From: Abyssisolibacter fermentans
GTDB taxonomy: Bacteria > Bacillota > Clostridia > Tissierellales > MCWD3
Reading direction: 5' to 3'
Assembly (NCBI RefSeq): GCF_001559865.1
Contig: NZ_LOHE01000002.1
Coordinates: forward strand, 62,001-126,000
Length of the DNA stretch: 64,000 nucleotides
In this document: one piece after another, positions 34,841-41,585 of the stretch
Numbering within the stretch: position 1 is the first letter of the stretch
How the letters are laid out: every line of letters begins with the position of its first letter
The notes under the pieces: generated by a model
What the model was told of the DNA's origin: nothing
Seen by the model: only the letters and a program-made list of their open reading frames with translations
Database searches by the model: none
Program-made: the position numbers and the translations under genes

Positions 34841-34869
34841 TTGACATAACATTAAGCAGTTAATATAAT
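34841..34869 (+). promoter_or_regulatory. Consensus promoter of the arc operon
   Basis: TTGACA (34841-34846), 17 bases, TATAAT (34864-34869): both hexamers and the spacing are perfect. It lies 61 bases before the arcA start and immediately downstream of the ArgR-like boxes. Confidence 0.9.
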
Positions 34870-34929
34870 CAAAAAAAAGACTATACTTTACATATACATA
34901 ATTATAATTATATATAGGAGGTTGGTGCC

Positions 34930-36174
34930 TTGACTTGTTATAATAAAACCGGTTTAAATGTTAGATCTGAAATAGGCAAATTAAGAACAGTACTCCTTCA
35001 CAGACCAGGTCGAGAAATCGAAAATATAACACCTGATTTAATGGAAAGACTTTTGTTTGATGATATTCCATTTTTAGAAGTTGCTGCTAGGGAACATGAC
35101 GCATTTGCAGATGTTTTGCGTAATAATGGTGTAGAAGTTTTATATCTTGAAAAATTAGCAGCTGAAGCTATATCAGATAAATTAATAAGAGATAAGTTTG
35201 TTGACGAATTTTTAAATGAAGCAAAAATAAGAGGATTAGGTGTAAAACAGCAGTTAAAAATATATCTAGAGCAATTAGATAATCAAGCTTTAATAGATAA
35301 GCTGATGGCTGGTATAAGAACTAAAGAACTTAAATCACATAAAATTATTTCATTAGCTGAAATGGTTAAGTCAAATTATCCATTTGTAATAGATCCAATG
35401 CCAAATTTATATTTTACTAGAGACCCATTTGCTACAATAGGTTCAGGTATTACATTAAACCACATGAGAACAGAAACAAGAAATAGAGAAACAATTTTTG
35501 CAAAATATATATTTGAATATCATCCAAGATTTAAAGACTGTAATATTCCAATATGGTTTAATAGAAATGAAGAATTATCATTAGAAGGTGGAGACGAACT
35601 TATATTAAATGACAAGGTACTAGCTATAGGCATATCGCAAAGAACGGATGCAGGAGCTATAGAAAAATTTGCTAGAAATTTATTTAGTAGTGAAGAAGGC
35701 TTTGATACAATACTTGCTTTTGATATACCTAAAAAGAGAGCGTTTATGCATCTTGATACAGTATTTACGATGATTGATTATGATAAATTCACTATACATC
35801 CGGGTATAGAAGGCCCATTAACTGTATTTTCTATAACAAAGGATGCTAATAATATAAATGGTTTTAAAATAGTTAAAGAAGAAGCTGAATTAAATGAGAT
35901 ATTGAAAAAATATCTGAACTTAGATTCAGTTACTTTAATAAGGTGTGCTGGTGGAGATCCGATAGATTCAGCTAGAGAGCAATGGAATGACGGTTCTAAT
36001 ACACTAGCTATTTCGCCTGGAGAAGTTGTAGTATATTCTAGAAATCATGTAACAAACAAACTTTTACAAGAGCATGGAATTAAAACTCATATTATACCTA
36101 GTTCAGAATTATCAAGAGGTAGAGGTGGTCCTAGATGTATGAGTATGCCTTTAATTAGAGATGATTTAAAATAA
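34930..36174 (+). CDS. arcA: Arginine deiminase
   Basis: First step of the arginine deiminase pathway, arginine to citrulline and ammonia, in the cytoplasm. 414 residues with the guanidine-binding YFTRDPF, the LEGGDEL strand, the catalytic HLDTVFT histidine, NDGSNTLAI and the nucleophile cysteine in [11 protein letters not shown] at the C terminus. It starts at TTG 34930 with AGGAGG 7 bases upstream. No arginine/ornithine antiporter arcD is in this cluster. Confidence 0.97.
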   Translation: MTCYNKTGLNVRSEIGKLRTVLLHRPGREIENITPDLMERLLFDDIPFLEVAAREHDAFADVLRNNGVEVLYLEKLAAEAISDKLIRDKFVDEFLNEAKIRGLGVKQQLKIYLEQLDNQALIDKLMAGIRTKELKSHKIISLAEMVKSNYPFVIDPMPNLYFTRDPFATIGSGITLNHMRTETRNRETIFAKYIFEYHPRFKDCNIPIWFNRNEELSLEGGDELILNDKVLAIGISQRTDAGAIEKFARNLFSSEEGFDTILAFDIPKKRAFMHLDTVFTMIDYDKFTIHPGIEGPLTVFSITKDANNINGFKIVKEEAELNEILKKYLNLDSVTLIRCAGGDPIDSAREQWNDGSNTLAISPGEVVVYSRNHVTNKLLQEHGIKTHIIPSSELSRGRGGPRCMSMPLIRDDLK

Positions 36175-36214
36175 ATAAAAATAAATTTATAAGACTATTA
36201 AGGAGGAATATAAA

Positions 36215-37210
36215 ATGCCAGTTAATTTAAGAGGAAGAAGTTTTTTGACATTATTAGATTATTCAACAAAGGAAATAAATTTTTTATTAGACCTAGCTAG
36301 AGATTTAAAAAGAGCAAAATATACTGGAAATGAACAAAAGACAATGGAAGGTAAGAACGTTGCATTAATATTTGAAAAAGCATCTACTAGAACTAGATGT
36401 GCATTTGAAGTAGGAGCTATGGATCAAGGTGCTGGAGTTACATACTTAGGACCTACTGGTAGTCAAATGGGCAAAAAAGAGTCGATAGCTGATACTGCAA
36501 GAGTTTTAGGAAGAATGTATGATGGTATTGAGTATAGAGGTTTCTCTCAAGAAAAAGTAGAAGCATTAGCTAAATACTCAGGAGTACCTGTATGGAATGG
36601 ATTAACTGATGAATTTCATCCAACTCAAATATTAGCAGACTTTTTAACAGTAATAGAGCATAAAGGGCATTTAAAAGGAATTAAATTTGCTTATCTTGGA
36701 GATGGCAGAAATAATATGGGTAACTCATTAATGGTTGGAGCAGCTAAAATGGGTATGGATTTCAGAATAGTATCTCCAAAAGAGTTATTCCCAGAAGAAG
36801 AATTAGTAGCTAAAGCTAGAGAAATAGCTAAAGAAACAGGAGCTAAAATTACTTTGACAGATTCTGTTGAAGAAGGAACAAAAGGTGTAGATGTATTATA
36901 CACTGATGTTTGGGTATCAATGGGAGAACCAGAAGAAGTTTGGGCAAAGAGAATTGAAATGCTTAAACCATACCAAATAAATATGGATATGATTAATAAT
37001 GCTGATGATGAAGTTATTTTCATGCATTGTTTGCCAGCATTCCATGATTTAAATACTACAATTGGAAAAGAAATATATGAAAAATACAATTTGGAATCAA
37101 TGGAAGTGACTGATGAAGTATTTGAAAGTAAGTATTCAGTAGTATTTGATGAAGCAGAAAACAGAATGCATACTATTAAGGCAGTTATGGTTGCAACGTT
37201 AGGAAAATAA
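36215..37210 (+). CDS. arcB: Ornithine carbamoyltransferase (catabolic)
   Basis: Splits citrulline with phosphate into ornithine and carbamoyl phosphate in this operon. 331 residues with the carbamoyl-phosphate loop [27 protein letters not shown] and HCLPAFHD. The operon position between arcA and arcC, and the absence of other arginine biosynthetic genes, support the catabolic role; argF would be the name if biosynthetic. AGGAGG precedes the ATG. Confidence 0.95.
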   Translation: MPVNLRGRSFLTLLDYSTKEINFLLDLARDLKRAKYTGNEQKTMEGKNVALIFEKASTRTRCAFEVGAMDQGAGVTYLGPTGSQMGKKESIADTARVLGRMYDGIEYRGFSQEKVEALAKYSGVPVWNGLTDEFHPTQILADFLTVIEHKGHLKGIKFAYLGDGRNNMGNSLMVGAAKMGMDFRIVSPKELFPEEELVAKAREIAKETGAKITLTDSVEEGTKGVDVLYTDVWVSMGEPEEVWAKRIEMLKPYQINMDMINNADDEVIFMHCLPAFHDLNTTIGKEIYEKYNLESMEVTDEVFESKYSVVFDEAENRMHTIKAVMVATLGK

Positions 37211-37271
37211 TACTAATTTAAACATAAAAGTTAAAAATCAATCTTTAAAAATTAAAAATTTTGGACAAGTA

Positions 37272-37312
37272 TGTCTTAACATAGTATTTTTTAATAGTAC
37301 TATGTTAAGACA
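37272..37312 (+). other. 15-bp perfect hairpin between arcB and arcC
   Basis: TGTCTTAACATAGTA (37272-37286) pairs perfectly with 37298-37312 over an 11-base loop. No T run follows, so it is more like an mRNA-processing or stabilising hairpin, or a partial attenuator, than a terminator. Confidence 0.75.
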
Positions 37313-37348
37313 ATAATAACTTTAAGCCATAGTTTGGGAGGGATTATC

Positions 37349-38287
37349 TTGAAAAAAGTTGTTGTTGCATTAGGTGGGAATGCCCTTCAAGAGAGTGGAA
37401 AACCTGCTACAGCTAACTCACAGCTAAATGTTATTAAAAAAACAGTGGTTTATTTAGCTGATTTGATAGAAGAAGGTTATGAACTTATAATTGCTCATGG
37501 TAATGGTCCGCAGGTTGGGAGAATAGTACTTCAAAATGAGGCAGCTAATGATGTAACTCCTGCAATGCCTTTTGATATATGTGGAGCTATGAGTCAAGGA
37601 ATGATAGGTTATCATATACAACAATCTTTAGGTGATGAATTAAAAAGAAGAGGTAATCATGCAGCAGTAGCAACAGTAGTTACACAAGTAGTAGTAGATA
37701 AAGGAGATAAAGCTTTTGAAAATCCAACAAAACCTATAGGTCCTTTTTATAGCAAGGAAGAAGCTGAGAGAATAGTAAAAGAAAAAGGCTATAATATCGT
37801 TGAAGATTCAGGTAGAGGCTATAGAAGAGTAGTTGCGTCTCCTATGCCAAAGAGAATAGTTGAAATAGATACTGTTAAAGCATTAATACAGGCAGGTCAA
37901 GTAGTAATTACAGTTGGTGGTGGTGGAATTCCAGTAATAGAGACAGACAAAGGATTGGAAGGAACAGCAGCTGTAATAGATAAAGATTTAGCATCTGAGA
38001 GATTAGCAGAAGATTTAGATGCTGATATGTTAGTTATATTAACAGCAGTAGATAGAGTTTCTATTAATTTTGGAAAACCAGATCAAAAAGATTTAGCGAG
38101 AATGAGTGTAGAAGAAGCAAAACAATACATCCAAGAAGGTCATTTTGCACCTGGTAGCATGTTACCAAAGGTTAAAGCTACTATAATGTTTGCTGAGTCA
38201 AAGGCTGGCAGAAAATCAATAATAGCTTCACTAGATAAAGCTAAAGATGCATTGAAGGGGTTAAGTGGTACAATAATTGAAATGTGA
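37349..38287 (+). CDS. arcC: Carbamate kinase
   Basis: Third step of the pathway: carbamoyl phosphate plus ADP gives ATP, ammonia and CO2. 312 residues beginning KKVVVALGGNALQ, with HGNGPQVGR, GRGYRRVVASPMP, TVGGGGIPV and the ADP-site DKDLASERLAEDL, all typical. TTG 37349 is chosen on the GGGAGGG site at 37336-37342; a more upstream in-frame TTG overlaps that site. Confidence 0.96.
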   Translation: MKKVVVALGGNALQESGKPATANSQLNVIKKTVVYLADLIEEGYELIIAHGNGPQVGRIVLQNEAANDVTPAMPFDICGAMSQGMIGYHIQQSLGDELKRRGNHAAVATVVTQVVVDKGDKAFENPTKPIGPFYSKEEAERIVKEKGYNIVEDSGRGYRRVVASPMPKRIVEIDTVKALIQAGQVVITVGGGGIPVIETDKGLEGTAAVIDKDLASERLAEDLDADMLVILTAVDRVSINFGKPDQKDLARMSVEEAKQYIQEGHFAPGSMLPKVKATIMFAESKAGRKSIIASLDKAKDALKGLSGTIIEM

Positions 38288-38343
38288 TGGATTGTCCAAA
38301 ATGGCAAATTTCTGCGTTATTGAAATATTTCATGACTAATCGT

Positions 38344-38416
38344 GAGTAGAGAACAGAAATCTGTGATTTCTTGTGAATCACTTACTCCTAGGAACGAAGT
38401 GAGTAGTGAGCTACAT
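38344..38416 (+). repeat. Two-hairpin extragenic element, copy 1 (array unit 1)
   Basis: Hairpin 1 is AGAAATC-TGT-GATTTCT, the linker TGTGAATCACTT, hairpin 2 begins ACTCCTAGGAACGAAG and ends in a TAGTGAG arm, tail CTACAT. Confidence 0.85.
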
Positions 38417-38539
38417 CATAGTACGCTCATATCCGTGAAAATTTCAATGCCTTGAACTTTACTCATTTTGGAACAATCCAAGTGGAATATACCAAAATGA
38501 CAAATTTCTGCGTTATTGAAATGTTTCACGACTAATCGT

Positions 38540-38612
38540 GAGTAGAGAACAGAAATCTGTGATTTCTTGTGAATCACTTACTCCTAGGAACGAAGTGAGT
38601 AGTGAGCTACAT
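38540..38612 (+). repeat. Two-hairpin extragenic element, copy 2 (array unit 2)
   Basis: Same sequence as copy 1, displaced by 196 bases. Confidence 0.85.
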
Positions 38613-38735
38613 CATAGTACGCTCATATCCGTGAAAATTTCAATGCCTTGAACTTTACTCATTTTGGAACAATCCAAGTGGAATATGCCAAAATGGCAAA
38701 TTTCTGCGTTATTGAAATGTTTCATGACTAATCAT

Positions 38736-38808
38736 GAGTAGAGAACAGAAATCTATGATTTCTTGTGAATCACTTACTCCTAGGAACGAAGTGAGTAGTG
38801 AGCTACAT
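38736..38808 (+). repeat. Two-hairpin extragenic element, copy 3 (array unit 3)
   Basis: As copies 1 and 2, with TAT in place of TGT in the first loop. Confidence 0.85.
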
Positions 38809-38829
38809 CATAGTACGCTCATATCTATA

Positions 38830-38898
38830 AGCAGAGAACCTAAATCTTTGATTTAGTGTGAATCGCTTACTCAGAGGAAGAATGAGTCTGAGTTTCAT
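38830..38898 (+). repeat. Two-hairpin extragenic element, copy 4
   Basis: Variant arms: CTAAATC-TTT-GATTTAG, then TGTGAATCGCTT, then ACTCAGA paired with TCTGAGT, tail TTCAT. Both stems differ from copy 1 but remain fully paired. Confidence 0.85.
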
Positions 38899-38940
38899 TT
38901 AATATAAAAATGCCTTGAACTTTACTCATTTTGAAAAAAA

Positions 38941-38977
38941 CAAAGGGGCTACTCAAATATTTTGAGTAGCCCCTTTG
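38941..38977 (-). terminator. Perfect 17-bp hairpin, terminator in minus orientation
   Basis: CAAAGGGGCTACTCAAA (38941-38957) is the exact complement of 38961-38977. The A run at 38935-38940 would be the T tail of a leftward transcript; on the plus strand no T run follows. No leftward gene ends here, so it may belong to the repeat array. Confidence 0.6.
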
Positions 38978-39080
38978 GACTATATAGAATTGTTTTAAAT
39001 AGAATATAAACATTTTAAATAATATAAAACAAATATTGTTTATTGGGTAAAATGTAATATAATGTAATGGGGGTGATGAA

Positions 39081-39386
39081 ATGTACGATTTTAATAAATA
39101 CAAAAATATGGATGTTGAAAAATTTCATAATGAATCAAAGTTTATAAAAGATATAGCGAATGATTATGGATACTATGGAGAATATGGATGTTGTGAAAAT
39201 GAAGAGGTAAGTATTGGAAAATGGGTATTGATACTTATTTTATATGCAATTCCTATAGTTGATATTATAGTTGTTATTTGCTTAATATTTTCTAGTAATA
39301 AAACGTTAAAAAACTTTGGTAAAGCAACATTGATACTTATGGTTATAGGTTTAATATTATTTTTTATGCGTTCTTGCGTTGGATAA
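39081..39386 (+). CDS. Small two-helix membrane protein, unknown function
   Basis: 101 residues: a polar, aromatic N-terminal half (YGYYGEYGCCENEE) and two hydrophobic helices at about 48-69 and 78-97, ending RSCVG. GGGGGTGA precedes the ATG. No family recognised. The leftover cysteines (CC pair and one near the end) are notable. Confidence 0.65.
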   Translation: MYDFNKYKNMDVEKFHNESKFIKDIANDYGYYGEYGCCENEEVSIGKWVLILILYAIPIVDIIVVICLIFSSNKTLKNFGKATLILMVIGLILFFMRSCVG

Positions 39387-39430
39387 TAAATTAATAAAAT
39401 CACATAAGTATTTATAAGGGGGTTTTTTGT

Positions 39431-40192
39431 ATGGCAGAATTTTATTCAAAACCAAATATATATGATATTACTTTTACACCTAGATTTAATGAAGCACTAA
39501 AAAAACATTATAAAAGGGTATTAGATAAAAAGTCTATTAAAACGATTCATGATTGCAGCTTTGGAACAGGAAATCTAACATTAGTTCTTAAAGAAATGGG
39601 TTATGAAATCTCAGGCTCAGATATTAGTCAAGAAATGTTAAAAGAAGCTAGTACGAAAATCAATAAGAATGGTTGGGATATTAATTTGACACAATGTGAT
39701 TTTAGGGATCTAGATTCTAAAATAAATGATAAATTCGATTGTGTTATGAGTACAGGAAATTCACTTGGACATGTACCAAATGATGATGTAATAGTGACAT
39801 TAAGAGCTATGAACAAATTAGTAAAAGATGATGGATACATATACATAGATACCAGAAATTGGGACAACATACTAGAAAACAAGCAAAGATTTTATTTCTA
39901 TCCTCCTTATTTTAAGGATGATAAAAGGATAAATTTAATTCAAGTTTGGGATTATAACGAAGATAATAGTGTTGATTTTAATATACTATATAGCTTTGAA
40001 AAGGATAACAAGATTATCAAAAGAGAGGAATTCAAGCTTAAATATTATCCTTTAAAAAGAGATTTTATATATGATGAACTTACTAAGTTAGGTTATAAAG
40101 AAATAACTATATATAATTTTTTGGATCATAAAATAACAAAGTTTGAAGAAATGGAGTGGTATTGTATAATAGCAAAAAAAGAAGTTAAATAA
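39431..40192 (+). CDS. Class I SAM-dependent methyltransferase
   Basis: 253 residues with the Rossmann motif I HDCSFGTGNLTLVL, motif II acidic residue in GSDIS, CDFRDL and VMSTGNSLGH. The layout resembles glycine/sarcosine N-methyltransferase-like enzymes that modify small molecules, but the substrate is unknown. AAGGGGG lies before the ATG. Confidence 0.88.
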   Translation: MAEFYSKPNIYDITFTPRFNEALKKHYKRVLDKKSIKTIHDCSFGTGNLTLVLKEMGYEISGSDISQEMLKEASTKINKNGWDINLTQCDFRDLDSKINDKFDCVMSTGNSLGHVPNDDVIVTLRAMNKLVKDDGYIYIDTRNWDNILENKQRFYFYPPYFKDDKRINLIQVWDYNEDNSVDFNILYSFEKDNKIIKREEFKLKYYPLKRDFIYDELTKLGYKEITIYNFLDHKITKFEEMEWYCIIAKKEVK

Positions 40193-40276
40193 TAGAAAAG
40201 CCTCTTATTCAAGGATACTTTAATTAAATTGCATATAATGAGTTTGCTATGTAGTATATATTTGTATAGAATTAAA

Positions 40277-40382
40277 ACAAGGCTCAAGATATTCTCTACC
40301 TTTATAGGTGGTGGGTACCGATTAGATTTGAAAAGACAGGCGATGTGTTGCAATTACTACGTAATTGCTTCCGTTGTTATAA
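40277..40382 (+). ncRNA. Structured 5' RNA element, copy 2
   Basis: It shares with copy 1 the AACAAGGC-CAAG start, the 27-base core (40303-40329, one difference) and the second module (40341-40382), where CAATTAC and GTAATTG arms close a TAC loop. In copy 2 this stem has eight pairs; in copy 1 the last two are mismatched. The closing CTTGCGCC arm of copy 1 is missing here. It ends 27 bases before the HAD gene. A -10-like TATAGAAT precedes it at 40265. Confidence 0.55.
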
Positions 40383-40408
40383 GGTGATGATGAGAGGGGG
40401 GCAGTAAC

Positions 40409-41092
40409 ATGCAAATTTCTGCTGTATTATTTGATATGGATGGTTTGATACTAGATACTGAAAGATTATCAAAAGTATATTGGGAAAAAGTTGGTAAAGA
40501 ATATGGTTATGATATTTCACTTGATTTTATGATAAGTATAATTGGCAGTGGAATCGAGGAAGCTAAAGAGCTATTTTGTGAACAGTTTGGTGCTGACTTT
40601 CCATTTCATGAAATTAGGAATAAGAAAAATTCAATGATAAAAGATTATTTGATTAAAAATGGAGTACCCAAGAAAAAGGGTATAGTAGAGTTGTTAGAAT
40701 ACCTACAAAAGAATGCAATACCTAGAGTTGTTGCAACTACAACTTATAGAAAAGATGCTGTTGCATTGTTAAAAGGAGCAGGTATATATGAATATTTTAA
40801 TGAAGTAGTCTGTGGAGATGAAGTAACAAAAGTAAAGCCTGATCCTGAAATATACATAAAAGCAAGTTCAAAAATTGGTGTTGATCCTATTAATTGTTTA
40901 ATACTTGAAGATTCACATAGAGGAATAAAAGCAGCTTATAAAGCAGGAGCAAATCCGGTTTTTATACCTGATATGTTAGGAGAAAATGAAGAGATTAAAG
41001 GGCTTATAAAATTCAAATGTGATTCTTTACTTGATGTAATAGATATATTAGAAAATGATGTACAAAAGGTTGTTTATGAGGAGAGTTATTAG
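40409..41092 (+). CDS. HAD-superfamily phosphatase (beta-phosphoglucomutase-like)
   Basis: 227 residues with HAD motif I FDMDGLILDTE (nucleophile aspartate), a helical cap, motif II TTTY, motif III lysine in KVKPDPEIY and motif IV LEDSHRGIKAA. This subfamily includes beta-phosphoglucomutase and small-metabolite phosphatases. GAGAGGGGGG precedes the ATG. The upstream RNA element suggests regulated expression. Confidence 0.9.
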   Translation: MQISAVLFDMDGLILDTERLSKVYWEKVGKEYGYDISLDFMISIIGSGIEEAKELFCEQFGADFPFHEIRNKKNSMIKDYLIKNGVPKKKGIVELLEYLQKNAIPRVVATTTYRKDAVALLKGAGIYEYFNEVVCGDEVTKVKPDPEIYIKASSKIGVDPINCLILEDSHRGIKAAYKAGANPVFIPDMLGENEEIKGLIKFKCDSLLDVIDILENDVQKVVYEESY

Positions 41093-41096
41093 TATG

Positions 41097-41130
41097 AAAG
41101 CACACTTAGTTTAAAATAAGTGTGCTTTTT
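41097..41130 (+). terminator. Terminator of the HAD gene
   Basis: AAAGCACACTTA / TAAGTGTGCTTT, twelve perfect pairs, 8-base loop, T tail. The following repeat copy starts at once. Confidence 0.92.
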
Positions 41131-41131
41131 A

Positions 41132-41200
41132 AGCAGAGAACCCAAATCTTAGATTTGGTGTGAATCGCTTACTCCTAGGAACGAAGAGAGTAGGAGTTAC
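41132..41200 (+). repeat. Two-hairpin extragenic element, copy 5
   Basis: CCAAATC-TTA-GATTTGG, TGTGAATCGCTT, then ACTCCTA paired with TAGGAGT, tail TAC. First stem has changed to C-G/G-C at its base relative to copy 1. Confidence 0.85.
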
Positions 41201-41287
41201 AAATTGAAAGATAAATAAAGAAAAAATAAAAAAGTAAAATTTACGAAATAAATGATGCAAAAATCAAGTAAGCAAAAGATTAAGATA

Positions 41288-41432
41288 AGCAGAGAACCCA
41301 AATCTTTGATTTTGAGCAGGAAACTAAAATCTATGATTTTATGTTAATCGCCTACTCATGAGTAGAGAACAGAAATCAATGATTTCTTGTGAATCACTTA
41401 CTCCTAGGAACGAAGAGAGTAGGAGTTACATT
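41288..41432 (+). repeat. Composite of two-hairpin element copies 6-7
   Basis: A first hairpin alone (CCCAAATCTTTGATTTTG, 41297-41314), then a second first-hairpin with linker (TAAAATC-TAT-GATTTTA), then a full copy from GAGTAGAGAAC to TAGGAGTTACATT. It looks like nested or partial duplications. The remainder of 41201-41585 has no gene and supplies the comEC leader. Confidence 0.8.
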
Positions 41433-41585
41433 AATATGAAATTTCATACTACTATTTTAGCAAATGTAAAATTATATATTTAATTATACAATATATGAAT
41501 AATGTGGAACAAAATTATATACAAAGAAAATTCTTTATTATAAAATATAGCTAGACTAAAATAAAAAAGAAAGGTATGTTTTATA

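Larger units (their letters stand above)
38289..38941 (+). repeat. 196-bp tandem array of MITE-like units
   Basis: The word CAAATTTCTGCGTTATTG recurs at 38305, 38501 and 38697, giving an exact 196-base period twice; the copies are nearly identical. Unit 1 has terminal inverted repeats, GGATTGTCCAAAATG at its left and CATTTTGGAACAATCC at its right (38464-38479), and further inverted pairs inside (ATTGAAAT / ATTTCAAT). Each unit holds one copy of the dispersed two-hairpin element. Unit 3 is interrupted near 38829 by a further, variant copy. No protein is encoded in 38288-39080. Confidence 0.9.

Noticed and set aside
38289-38941. Tandem repeats as a CRISPR array
   Set aside because: The unit is 196 bp and nearly identical throughout; there are no short repeats alternating with unique spacers and no cas genes.
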